Assembly (NCBI RefSeq): GCF_046054155.1
Contig: NZ_JBEQCT010000011.1
Coordinates: forward strand, 24,110 to 88,109
Reading direction: 5' to 3'
Length of the DNA stretch: 64,000 bases
Origin: Celerinatantimonas yamalensis
Lineage (GTDB): Bacteria > Pseudomonadota > Gammaproteobacteria > Enterobacterales > Celerinatantimonadaceae
Program-made: the position numbers and the translations under genes
The notes under the pieces: generated by a model
What the model was told of the DNA's origin: nothing
Databases searched by the model: none
The model's input: only the letters and a program-made list of their open reading frames with translations
Shown: one piece after another, positions 34,772-43,337 of the stretch
Numbering within the stretch: position 1 is the stretch's first letter
How the letters are laid out: each line of letters begins with the position of its first letter

Positions 34772-35770
34772 TTATTTTGCCGCAGCTTTAGCTTCTGCAA
34801 TCCAATGGTCAAATTCGCTCTGATGTGCTTTAATCCATGCATTAGCATGGTTTTCAATCGCCTCTTCTGAACTTTCACCATGGCGCATCATCAAGTTCTC
34901 TGCACTGACATCATTCACGCTTAGTTTCATCTCAGAGAATAGTTTTACCGCTGCAGGGTTATTTTTCGCCCATTTTTTATTTGCAACAATGCGTTCACTG
35001 TTCATCTGGAAACCATAGTTTTTACCATTGGGTAGTGCGGTATCTGCATTTGGCTCACCAGAAACAGCTGTATAGGGTACTTGTAGCCAAACAACATCTT
35101 TACCTGGGACCAATACTCCACTAACCCAATACGGTGTCCAAGTATAATAAAGAATTGATTTTCCTTCTTTATAACGAGTAATAGTGTCTGCCATCAACGC
35201 TGCATAATTCCCTTCGTTGATTTCAACGGTTTTACTCAGACCATATTTTTTAATTTGATAATTCGTCGCAGTTTCACAGCCCCAACCCGGATTACAACCG
35301 GTTAAATCAGCTTTGCCATCACCATTAGCATCAAACAATTTCGCAATCTTGGGGTTTTTCAGCTGTTCAATATTGGTGATATGGTATTTATCTGCCGTTT
35401 TTTTATCAATCAGATAACCTTGTGCGGCACCACGAATATAATAGCCTTGACGGTAAAAGACCTTATCACCACCAGCAGCTTTATATTTTTCATTTTGCAA
35501 AGGCTCCCAGTTCACCGCCATATAGGTGGCATCGCCATTGGCAATAGCGGTATAAGCTACGTTATAGTCCACTTGTTTAATTGGCTCAACAGTGTAACCA
35601 AGCTGTTCCATTGCCTTATCGACAATCAATGTTTGGAACGTCTCTTCTTGAATCGTACTTTGTACTGGCTGCACAGTTTTACCTGTTCCAGGTAGATCAG
35701 CTGCATAAGCTGCAAGTGTTGTACATGTGCTAAACACTGCTACAGCAATACCTTTCCAACGTAATGTCAT
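34772..35770 (-). CDS. proX: ProX-type glycine betaine-binding protein, copy 3
   Basis: A 332-residue periplasmic binding protein of the ProU system. A signal peptide ends at AYAA near residue 24. Three Trp positions that form the aromatic cage in E. coli ProX are kept: NWEPLQ, CNPGWGCE and YYTWTPYW. The GDGKADLTGCNPGW region is almost identical to E. coli ProX. ATG 35770 follows GGAGAAATC; upstream frame to 35854 is not coding. It is last in proV-proW-proX1-proX2-proX3 and is followed by the terminator. Cargo is probably glycine betaine or proline betaine. Confidence 0.92.
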   Translation of the reverse strand: MTLRWKGIAVAVFSTCTTLAAYAADLPGTGKTVQPVQSTIQEETFQTLIVDKAMEQLGYTVEPIKQVDYNVAYTAIANGDATYMAVNWEPLQNEKYKAAGGDKVFYRQGYYIRGAAQGYLIDKKTADKYHITNIEQLKNPKIAKLFDANGDGKADLTGCNPGWGCETATNYQIKKYGLSKTVEINEGNYAALMADTITRYKEGKSILYYTWTPYWVSGVLVPGKDVVWLQVPYTAVSGEPNADTALPNGKNYGFQMNSERIVANKKWAKNNPAAVKLFSEMKLSVNDVSAENLMMRHGESSEEAIENHANAWIKAHQSEFDHWIAEAKAAAK

Positions 35771-35872
35771 GATTTCTCCGTTATGATTATCTTGTATCCT
35801 CATCATATTTGCTAACATGATGCGTTTTATAACTGAACTGTATATTCGATACACCGATCAAAGCCGCTACAA

Positions 35873-36868
35873 TTAGCCCGCCTGCATGGCCATTTGGATC
35901 CAGTGGTTAAATGTACTCTGATGCGCTTTAATCCATGCATCAACATGATGGCTGATATCTTGCTCTGAACTTTGACCATGTCGCATCATCAAATTTTCAG
36001 CGCTTACATCATTGACACTTAATTTCATGACTGCAAAAAGCTTCGCTGCAGCGGGATTCGCTTTCGCCCACTTTTTATTAGCCACAATGCGCTGATTATT
36101 CATCCGAAACCCATAATTTTCCCCATTAGCCAGTTGTGTATCGGCATTGGGTTTGTCTGGGATGGCAGAAAAGGGCACTTGCAGCCAAACGACGTTTTTT
36201 CTCGGAACTAAAACACCGCTAACCCAATAAGGCATCCATGTGTAATAAAGAATCGGTTTGCCTTCTTTATAACGAGCAATAGTATTGGCAATAATGGCAG
36301 CATAATTCCCACTTTGGGTCTCGACCGTTTGACTGAGACCATATTCTTTCATCTGATACGCGATCACATCGGAACAGCTCCAACCGGGATTGCAACTGGT
36401 TAAATCAGCTTTACCATCACCGTTTTCATCAAATAGTTTGGCAATTTTGGGATCTTTTAGCTGCTCAATGTTGGTGATGTGGTACTTATCAGCGGTCTTT
36501 TTATCAATCATATAACCTTGTGCTGAATTGGCGATATACACCCCTTTACGATAAAAAACCTTATCGCCACCGGCTTTAATATACTTATCTTTTTGCAACG
36601 GCTGCCAACTATCCGCCAGAAAGGTTGCATCACCATTGGCAACGGCGGTAAATGCCACATTATAAGAAACTTGCTTGATGGGTTTCACATCATAGCCCAG
36701 CTTTTCAAGTGCTTTACTTACTAGCAGAGTTTGGAAGGTTTCTTCATTAATCGTACTTTGTACAGGTGTTACAACTTTGCCCGCCCCTGGCAAAGTTGTA
36801 CTTGCCAAAGTCGGTGTCGCAATCAAACAGGTAGCGAGCCCTAAAAGCCTCATACGGGATTTTAACAT
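35873..36868 (-). CDS. proX: ProX-type glycine betaine-binding protein, copy 2
   Basis: A 331-residue paralogue with signal peptide ending near TLAS. Cage Trp residues are kept, but their surroundings differ: DSWQPLQ where the others have NWEP or NWDP, NPGWSCSD where they have NPGWGC, and YYTWMPYW. This copy is thus the most diverged around the ligand pocket and may prefer another betaine. AGGAAAAATAG precedes the ATG. A 160-bp gap with a terminator-like hairpin separates it from copy 1, so it may be expressed at a lower level. Confidence 0.92.
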   Translation of the reverse strand: MLKSRMRLLGLATCLIATPTLASTTLPGAGKVVTPVQSTINEETFQTLLVSKALEKLGYDVKPIKQVSYNVAFTAVANGDATFLADSWQPLQKDKYIKAGGDKVFYRKGVYIANSAQGYMIDKKTADKYHITNIEQLKDPKIAKLFDENGDGKADLTSCNPGWSCSDVIAYQMKEYGLSQTVETQSGNYAAIIANTIARYKEGKPILYYTWMPYWVSGVLVPRKNVVWLQVPFSAIPDKPNADTQLANGENYGFRMNNQRIVANKKWAKANPAAAKLFAVMKLSVNDVSAENLMMRHGQSSEQDISHHVDAWIKAHQSTFNHWIQMAMQAG

Positions 36869-36989
36869 CTATTTTTCCTATATAAATAAGGGTTGCTATT
36901 AAATCAATCGACTAGCCCGACTCTGCACGATGAGCACAGATGGCATTATCGATATGAATACACGCAAATTTGCTCGCGTAGAGCCAAGG

Positions 36990-37013
36990 AAAAGACCAAC
37001 TCGAAGTTGGTCT
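36990..37013 (-). terminator. attenuator-like hairpin between proX copies 1 and 2
   Basis: AGACCAACT / AGTTGGTCT, 9 bp perfect with loop TCG, followed on the minus strand by TTTCC. It could stop part of the transcripts before copies 2 and 3. Confidence 0.6.
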
Positions 37014-37028
37014 CTTAATAAGAAATAA

Positions 37029-38024
37029 TTAATGTGCTGCTTGTTTAGCTTGTTCAATCCATTGGTTAAACTCACTTTGATGCGACTTAATCCACTCATC
37101 AGCATGCTGTGTGATCTCAGCCTCGCTGCTTTGGCCTTTACGCATCATCAAGTTTTCTGAACTGACATCTTTGATGTTTAGCTTCATGATGGCAAAAAGT
37201 TTGGCTGCGGCAGGATTTTTTTGCGCCCATTTTTTATTGGCAACAATCCGCTCACTATTCATGTTAAAACCATAGTTTTTACCATTCGATAAGGCTGTAT
37301 CAGCATTCGGATCGCCAGGAATCGCCGAAAAAGGGACTTGTAACCACACGACATCTTTCCCTGGGACTAAGATCCCACCGACCCAGTTTGGCGTCCACGT
37401 ATAATAGATGACAGGTTTACCCGCTCGATAACGGGCAATCGTATTGGCGATCACCGCCGAATAGTTTCCCTCTTTGAGATCAACCGTTTTACTTAACCCA
37501 AATTTTTTCATCTGATAGTTAGTCACTGCAGCGCAGCCCCATCCCGGATTACAACCGGTTAAGTCAGCTTTGCCATCGCCGTCGGCATCAAATAACTTGG
37601 CAATTTTCGGATTTTTTAACTGTGCGATATTGGTGATGTGATATTTTTCGGCAGTTTTTTTATCGATCAAATACCCTTGTGCAGCACCGGTGATGTAATA
37701 GCCTTTGCGATAGAAGACTTTATCTCCCCCCGCTTTCGCATATTTAGCATCGTGTAACGGGTCCCAGTTGGTCGTCATAAAGGTCACATCACCGTTGGCG
37801 ATAGAGGTATACCCCACGTTGTAGTCGACCATTTTCGGTGCTTGAACGCTATACCCCAGTTTTTCCAATGCCTTATCCACAATGATGGTCTGAAACATCT
37901 CCTCTTGCACGGTATAAACTGGCTCAACACTCACCCCTTCACCGGGTAGAGCTGCAGCACTCGCTTGAGTCCCGAGCATGCAACCAAAAGCGGCTAAGCT
38001 TAATTTCTTCCATGTCAATCTCAT
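37029..38024 (-). CDS. proX: ProX-type glycine betaine-binding protein, copy 1
   Basis: A 331-residue periplasmic protein, signal peptide ending at ASAA near residue 24. The pocket Trp residues appear in NWDPLHD, NPGWGCA and YYTWTPNW. It lies 74 bp after proW and is the copy in the usual proVWX position. The EEMFQTIIVDKALEKLGY start of the mature domain is shared with the other copies. It delivers betaine to ProW in the inner membrane. Confidence 0.93.
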   Translation of the reverse strand: MRLTWKKLSLAAFGCMLGTQASAAALPGEGVSVEPVYTVQEEMFQTIIVDKALEKLGYSVQAPKMVDYNVGYTSIANGDVTFMTTNWDPLHDAKYAKAGGDKVFYRKGYYITGAAQGYLIDKKTAEKYHITNIAQLKNPKIAKLFDADGDGKADLTGCNPGWGCAAVTNYQMKKFGLSKTVDLKEGNYSAVIANTIARYRAGKPVIYYTWTPNWVGGILVPGKDVVWLQVPFSAIPGDPNADTALSNGKNYGFNMNSERIVANKKWAQKNPAAAKLFAIMKLNIKDVSSENLMMRKGQSSEAEITQHADEWIKSHQSEFNQWIEQAKQAAH

Positions 38025-38098
38025 ATTGTGTCTCTCCTTCGTTATGATTATTGCATTCCAACTTATTCAAGAACAAATGGCATATTGCCTTTAATCTA

Positions 38099-39109
38099 TT
38101 ATTTCTTTCCTAACAAACGCACGGTAATGAGTCCAATTGGCCCACTTTGATACCAATGACGCGCATCTTTTTCGCGAGCATTACGACCCATCGCTTGCGT
38201 CAAGCGGTCTAATACAATGGCCATGACAACGATACCTAAACCGCCTGTTGCAGCCAGCCCCATATCTAATCGACCAATCCCACGCAATACCATTTGACCT
38301 AAACCACCGACCGCGATCATCGATGCAATGACCACCATCGACAAAGACAGCATTAAGGTTTGGTTCACCCCGGCCATGATGGTTGGCATCGCCAATGGCA
38401 ACTGAACCTTGTACAACAGTTGTTTTGGACTTGCACCAAAGGAGTTAGCCGCTTCAATAAGTTCTTCAGGAACCTGACGAATACCTAAAATAGTTAAGCG
38501 AATAATAGGTGGCAACGCAAAGATAATTGTCACCACAACACCAGGAACGTTACCAATCCCGAATAACATCACAATTGGGACTAAATAAACGAATGCGGGT
38601 GTCGTTTGCATCGCATCTAACATCGGCCGAATAATTTTTGCCGCCCGTTCATTGCGCGCCAGCCATATCCCTATAGGAAGGCCAATCACTAAACAGAACA
38701 ATACCGCGGTTAAAACTAAAGCCAAAGTGATCATGGCCTGACTCCAAGCGCCAATCGCCCCGATGATGACCAGCGATACAACTGCTGCTATCCCTAATTG
38801 CCAACCCGCTATCTGCCAAGCGATTAAAAAGGATAATAAAATCATCACTGGCGCAGGTAAGGCCTGCAGTACCGTTTGAAAAAGAGTAAGAATGTAATCA
38901 ATTGGCAGACTAATCGCTTGAAAAGCTGGTCGAAAGTTTGCCACCATCCAATTCAAAAAGGTCTCTACCCAATGGGCAAAGGGAACCAACTTATGTTGAA
39001 ATGGGTGCCACCAATCAAATGCTTGTACATGCTGGGCTGGGCCATGTAGCCAACTGGCATCTGTATTTGTCGGTGCCGCACTCCAAGGATCTTGTGTCGA
39101 GTTACTCAT
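38099..39109 (-). CDS. proW: glycine betaine/proline betaine permease ProW
   Basis: A 336-residue inner-membrane permease. An N-terminal cytoplasmic extension (about 95 residues, as in E. coli ProW) precedes six or more transmembrane segments. The ATPase-docking loop EELIEAANSFGASPKQLLYK is present. It starts 8 bp after the proV stop. The C-terminal tail after ATGGLGIVVMAIVLDRL carries about 30 polar residues. Works with ProV and the three ProX proteins. Confidence 0.93.
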   Translation of the reverse strand: MSNSTQDPWSAAPTNTDASWLHGPAQHVQAFDWWHPFQHKLVPFAHWVETFLNWMVANFRPAFQAISLPIDYILTLFQTVLQALPAPVMILLSFLIAWQIAGWQLGIAAVVSLVIIGAIGAWSQAMITLALVLTAVLFCLVIGLPIGIWLARNERAAKIIRPMLDAMQTTPAFVYLVPIVMLFGIGNVPGVVVTIIFALPPIIRLTILGIRQVPEELIEAANSFGASPKQLLYKVQLPLAMPTIMAGVNQTLMLSLSMVVIASMIAVGGLGQMVLRGIGRLDMGLAATGGLGIVVMAIVLDRLTQAMGRNAREKDARHWYQSGPIGLITVRLLGKK

Positions 39110-39116
39110 AATGGTC

Positions 39117-40307
39117 TTAAATCTCTCTGTCTAAAGCTTTTAGCAGGCGGGCTTTGGTAATCACGCCGAGATATTGTCCGTTTTCATTTACAACGGGCGC
39201 TGCATAGGTTTCACTCGCCACATCAGTGAGTAGATCGCTTAATGCAGTATCGGGCGAAAGAGTTTTAACCTTTGGGTCAATCGCCGACATCAAGGTTGCT
39301 CGTTCGCGCGATGCCTTGCGTAAAGAATCAAGAGAGACCATGCCCAAATAACGTTCTGAGCGGTCTAACACAATACCAAAGTCCCAATCACTATCATCGA
39401 TCAACTGCAGTGCTGCGCTAGCACCATCTTGCTCACTTTTACGGATCACTCGGGGTACATTACGCCGCGCAATATCTTTGGCTGCAAAAACATTGGAGAC
39501 ATCAACCCCTTTAAAGAATGACTGCACATAATCATTGGCAGGATTATGCAAAATATCATCAGGCGTGCCGATTTGAACCACTTCACCGTCCTGCATAATA
39601 GCGATGCGATCACCAATGCGCATAGCTTCATCTAAATCATGCGAGATAAAAACAATGGTTCGTTGGTCGTCATTTTGTAAACGGATCAACTCATCTTGCA
39701 TCTCGGTACGAATTAATGGGTCAAGAGCAGAAAAAGCTTCATCCATCAGCAGAATTTCAGGGTCATTGGCAAGGGCACGGGCCAAACCAACACGCTGCTG
39801 CATCCCACCGGAAAGCTCGTCAGGATAGGACTCAAGATAGGGTTCAAGACCCACACGGGCCAATGCTTTACGCGCCATATCATGGCGCTCCGCCAACTCA
39901 TAACCTGCTAGCTCTAAACCAAAGGCGGTATTGTCGATAATATTCATGTGCGGCATTAGGGCAAAAGATTGGAACACCATACTGATGCTCTTACGACGCA
40001 CTACCCGCAGATCTTTATCGCTGATTGCAGCAATGTCTTGGTTATTTAAGAAAACATGACCACGAGTTGGGGTAATCAGTCTGTTCAGCAGCCGAACCAA
40101 AGTTGACTTGCCTGAGCCTGATAACCCCATGATGACAAAGATTTCACCCTCATTAATCGATAAGGACGCATCTTTAACACCAACGGTCAGACCGGTTTTT
40201 TGGAAAATTTCATCCTTTGATAACCCCTGTTCAATAAGGGGGAAAGCATGTTTTGGATCGTCACCAAAAACCTTGAAAAGATTTTTTACTTCTAATTTTA
40301 CTGTCAT
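39117..40307 (-). CDS. proV: glycine betaine/proline betaine ATPase ProV
   Basis: A 396-residue ATPase. Walker A GLSGSGKST (about residue 61), signature LSGGMQQRVGLARAL, Walker B ILLMDEAFSALDP, His-loop SHDLDEAMRIGDR. The C-terminal tandem CBS domains (FGIVLDRSERYLGMV and VVNENGQYLGVITKARLL) are well conserved here, unlike in ChoV. ATG 40307 is preferred: AGGA lies just upstream and MTVKLEVKNLFKVFG aligns with ProV starts. The AT-rich 400-bp region upstream is like the osmotically controlled proU promoter region of enterics. Confidence 0.95.
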   Translation of the reverse strand: MTVKLEVKNLFKVFGDDPKHAFPLIEQGLSKDEIFQKTGLTVGVKDASLSINEGEIFVIMGLSGSGKSTLVRLLNRLITPTRGHVFLNNQDIAAISDKDLRVVRRKSISMVFQSFALMPHMNIIDNTAFGLELAGYELAERHDMARKALARVGLEPYLESYPDELSGGMQQRVGLARALANDPEILLMDEAFSALDPLIRTEMQDELIRLQNDDQRTIVFISHDLDEAMRIGDRIAIMQDGEVVQIGTPDDILHNPANDYVQSFFKGVDVSNVFAAKDIARRNVPRVIRKSEQDGASAALQLIDDSDWDFGIVLDRSERYLGMVSLDSLRKASRERATLMSAIDPKVKTLSPDTALSDLLTDVASETYAAPVVNENGQYLGVITKARLLKALDREI

Positions 40308-40669
40308 AAATCCTACTGAATCCGACAAGTTAAAAAGGGATAAGGGAGTTATTTATATAATTTATAATTAGTACTCTAATGATTTTTGAATTTAATTGCA
40401 AACTTATTCGAATATTGAACCGTTTAAACAACCGAAAATATCAAATAGTTAGCCTAAAAAATCAGGAAAAATACATAAAAAATGACTCTTATATAAACGG
40501 ACAGCCAAACTGTTATCAAAAAATGGCATTGTAATAATTACACCACGATTTATTATAACGCGATTCATTTTTCCGAAAAATGAATCGCGGCCTATACATG
40601 AAAAATCATGCCTTGAAGTACTCAGCTAAAAGCTTAGTTGATAAAATCTGAGGAAGGAGATAAATAAGG
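40308..40669. other. proV upstream region with a 31-bp palindrome
   Basis: Very AT-rich. At 40559-40589 a near-perfect dyad has 15-bp arms, CGCGATTCATTTTTC and GAAAAATGAATCGCG, around one base. It could serve as the end of scrK transcripts or as a protein site. At 40410-40428 TTGAACCGTTTAAAC resembles the BetI-like dyad before betI, a weak hint. Confidence 0.45.
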
Positions 40670-40699
40670 TGCTAAATACTGTGAATACAGCATTTAGCA
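40670..40699 (-). terminator. hairpin after scrK
   Basis: TGCTAAAT-x-CTGT / ACAG-x-ATTTAGCA, a 12-bp stem with one mismatch and a 4-nt loop, 11 bp past the scrK stop. The following CACCTTATTTATC is only modestly U-rich. Confidence 0.6.
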
Positions 40700-40710
40700 A
40701 TCAAAGAATT

Positions 40711-41637
40711 TTAACAACAGCATTCCAACTGCTGTTCAGTTGGAAGAGCGCTCATAGCGCCTTTTTGCGTGACGACAAAGGCCCCAACACGATTTCCAAG
40801 GCGCACCGCTCGTTCAATCACATCCGATTGGCGCCACACGGAGGTTTTTGCCAATACACTGAGCATCCCACCGACAAAACCATCGCCAGCACCCGTGCTA
40901 TCCACCACCTGTACGCCGTCACACGCTGGTATATCAAGCCATTTTGTCGTATCAAGCACTTTCGCCCCAAGCGCTCCCATCGTGACCACCAGCAATGCCG
41001 GAGTCATGCTTGCCAAAGAGGTTAATGCCTGCGTTAGACCGGCCTCCCCGGTGAGAAGAAAGGCTTCTTCTTCACTGACTTTGACGACATCGCAAAATGG
41101 CAGTACCGACTGAATGGTCGTAATCATGCATGCCTCATCAGTCCATAATGATGGGCGAATATTGACATCAAAAAAAATTTTTGCGTCACACTGTTTCGCC
41201 TTTGCCATCGCGTATTTTGTGCTCGTGCGGCTCACTTCCCCTGCCAACGCAATCGAGCTTAACTGTAACCACTGACCTGCTTGAAACTGTGGCAGATACG
41301 CTGATTGTAAAAATTGATCCGCGCTGGGGTTAACCAAGAAAGTAAACTGGCGTTCACCATGGGCATCCAGGCTAACTAATACTGTCGAGGTCAAATGCGC
41401 TTCATCGACCACCAAATGCTCAGTATTGATACCTTCTTGGACCAAGGTGTCATTCATAAACTGCCCAAATGGATCGCCACCTCGGCAGCCGATAAAACCT
41501 GTCGCAATGTTGAGACGGCTAAGTGCTACCGCCACATTAGCCGGGGCACCACCGGGACATTGTCGATACCGCTGCGGCCCATCCGGAAGTAAATCCACGA
41601 CCACATCGCCAAGACACCACACCTGAATATTACTCAT
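40711..41637 (-). CDS. scrK: fructokinase ScrK (PfkB family)
   Basis: A 308-residue sugar kinase. The N-terminal PfkB motif GGAPANVAVALSRL (about residue 29) and the C-terminal ATP/anion-hole motif DSTGAGDGFVGGML with catalytic Asp (about 248) are visible. It phosphorylates the fructose released by ScrB to fructose-6-phosphate. The start overlaps the end of scrB by 8 bp, so translation is coupled. Unusual Cys-rich end (ECCC). Length matches ScrK (307 aa). Confidence 0.93.
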   Translation of the reverse strand: MSNIQVWCLGDVVVDLLPDGPQRYRQCPGGAPANVAVALSRLNIATGFIGCRGGDPFGQFMNDTLVQEGINTEHLVVDEAHLTSTVLVSLDAHGERQFTFLVNPSADQFLQSAYLPQFQAGQWLQLSSIALAGEVSRTSTKYAMAKAKQCDAKIFFDVNIRPSLWTDEACMITTIQSVLPFCDVVKVSEEEAFLLTGEAGLTQALTSLASMTPALLVVTMGALGAKVLDTTKWLDIPACDGVQVVDSTGAGDGFVGGMLSVLAKTSVWRQSDVIERAVRLGNRVGAFVVTQKGAMSALPTEQQLECCC

Positions 41638-43069
41638 ACCACATCTCCTTACTTAATCGATCTATCACAGGTTGCACTAATGCGTGAATGGTAATGGCAT
41701 CGGCCTGCCCTTCAAATCGCCCACAGTAGAGTGGCTGTTTGGCAAACAAACGACCGCTCATCACGGCTTCCCCGTCATTAATAAATAGCTCAAATGAGGA
41801 ATTATCTAAAAACAGTTGCAACTGCCCAATCTTCCCTTGCCGACTATGATAATCACGGCGCGTATCATCCCCAAGCGCCGCTAATGAACCGCGATCAATC
41901 GACAGATGGCCTTGGTCATCCCAATGAATAACGAGTGCCGCATCATCATTGCCGATCACCAGTTGTCCATTAGATGTTAACACCAAGCAATTGATATAGG
42001 CGGCAGCTGCGCAGTGAAATGATAAATGGCCAACGATTGAGATCTCTGAACGCTCACAACGAAACAAATCAAAAGTAGCCGCAACAGGCCGCTGCCAGAG
42101 CCAATTATCCGACCAACAGCAATGCCGAGCCATAGTTAACTGATGGCACCAGCCTTCTTGATCTTGGGTCGGTTGCACTGCACTATCAGGTAACCCCATC
42201 CAGCCAATAATATAGATCTCCCCAACTGGATCTTGCGTGGTCTGCGGCGCATAGAATTCGAAGCCATGATCAAGCAGACGATAATCACTTGTAAACGAGA
42301 TAGCTCCAGAGGATGGATCTTCATTCACGCAAAAGTAACCACTTAAATCTGGATTTCGATAATCAGGCAATCCAGTATCGATCCCTTGGATACAACACAA
42401 TAATAGCGTTTGCTGATCAAGAACCACCCGATCAGGGCACTCCCACATATAACCGAGTTGATTGTTTGCCCAATTAATTGGGTGATGATAATGCCCCTGC
42501 AATTGCCAGTGCCCATCCGCTTGCTCAATCAGCAGCGCAATCCCACCTTGCAGAGTATCCGTTTGCGCGGCTAACCACATCCGTTTTTGTCCATCCACGA
42601 CAAACACCTTGGGGTCACGCACATGGCCGGTAAAGCCTGCCAATTGTGAACGCCACAGCGGGCCATGGTGCTGATAATGGATACCATCATCACTTGTCAC
42701 CAAACATTGATAACTCTCTCTTATTTCACCATGGCGTACATTCCCCGTATAAAAAAGTGATAGCTGTCCAGCTTGCATCAATGCCGTACCTGAGTAACAG
42801 CCATCTTTATCATACCAATGCTCTGGCGCCATTTTGAAAGGCTGCTGACGCCATTGCACCAAATCACTGCTTGTCATCAACCCCCAATGCTTGTTTTGAT
42901 GACTGCAATCTGCGGGATTCCACTGAAAATACAACCAATATTGGCCAGCAAAATAGCAAAAACCATTCGGATCATTGAGTAGCCCAAACGGCGGGGCAAC
43001 ATGATATTGAGGTAGCCATTGCCACTCATGGTCATCAATTGGTGATGACGATAATTCTGATGAACACAT
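41630..43069 (-). CDS. scrB: sucrose-6-phosphate hydrolase ScrB (GH32)
   Basis: A 479-residue beta-fructofuranosidase. The nucleophile Asp is in GLLNDPNGFCYF, the transition-state Asp in HVRDPKVF and the acid/base Glu in MWECPDRV. A C-terminal beta-sandwich domain follows. It splits sucrose-6-phosphate, delivered by the PTS permease ScrA, into glucose-6-phosphate and fructose. ATG 43069 follows ACGGGA at good spacing; a GTG at 43099 extends the frame by ten residues without a proper ribosome site. It is divergent from scrY across a region with LacI-type operators and a CRP site. Confidence 0.93.
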   Translation of the reverse strand: MCSSELSSSPIDDHEWQWLPQYHVAPPFGLLNDPNGFCYFAGQYWLYFQWNPADCSHQNKHWGLMTSSDLVQWRQQPFKMAPEHWYDKDGCYSGTALMQAGQLSLFYTGNVRHGEIRESYQCLVTSDDGIHYQHHGPLWRSQLAGFTGHVRDPKVFVVDGQKRMWLAAQTDTLQGGIALLIEQADGHWQLQGHYHHPINWANNQLGYMWECPDRVVLDQQTLLLCCIQGIDTGLPDYRNPDLSGYFCVNEDPSSGAISFTSDYRLLDHGFEFYAPQTTQDPVGEIYIIGWMGLPDSAVQPTQDQEGWCHQLTMARHCCWSDNWLWQRPVAATFDLFRCERSEISIVGHLSFHCAAAAYINCLVLTSNGQLVIGNDDAALVIHWDDQGHLSIDRGSLAALGDDTRRDYHSRQGKIGQLQLFLDNSSFELFINDGEAVMSGRLFAKQPLYCGRFEGQADAITIHALVQPVIDRLSKEMWYE

Positions 43070-43138
43070 ACAAAAATCCCGTACTAACGAGGCAGACACC
43101 TATAACTTACGATAATTGTAGGGGATAAACCGTTACAT

Positions 43139-43152
43139 GCAAACGGTTCCAT
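43139..43152. promoter_or_regulatory. ScrR-like operator (scrB/scrY), site 1
   Basis: GCAAACGGTTCCAT, one of four copies of the (A/T)CGGTTCCA element near scr genes. With AACCGTT at 43128-43134 it forms an inverted repeat. Confidence 0.55.
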
Positions 43153-43169
43153 ATCGAGCAATCCATTTT

Positions 43170-43185
43170 GGTGACAAACCTCACA
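43170..43185. promoter_or_regulatory. CRP site in the scrB/scrY region
   Basis: GGTGA-CAAACC-TCACA, nine of ten core bases of TGTGA-N6-TCACA. Fits catabolite control of sucrose genes. Confidence 0.55.
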
Positions 43186-43278
43186 ATTATACCTACAAAA
43201 AGTCGCACCAACCCTTATCAAGTCACAAATTTTTTCTTATCAGTTTGCTAAATCAAGTGTTTTTGCAAATCATAACAA

Positions 43279-43294
43279 GAAATCGGTTCCAATC
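43279..43294. promoter_or_regulatory. ScrR-like operator (scrB/scrY), site 2
   Basis: GAAATCGGTTCCAATC, 44 bp before the scrY start codon. Same element as at 44777-44793. Confidence 0.55.
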
Positions 43295-43337
43295 AGTACG
43301 ACCATCACCCTTGGTAAGTCATATAAGGATATATAAT

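Noticed and set aside
43137..43337. N-terminal extension of ScrY
   Set aside because: It covers the operators and CRP site, and a ribosome site and signal peptide begin at 43338.
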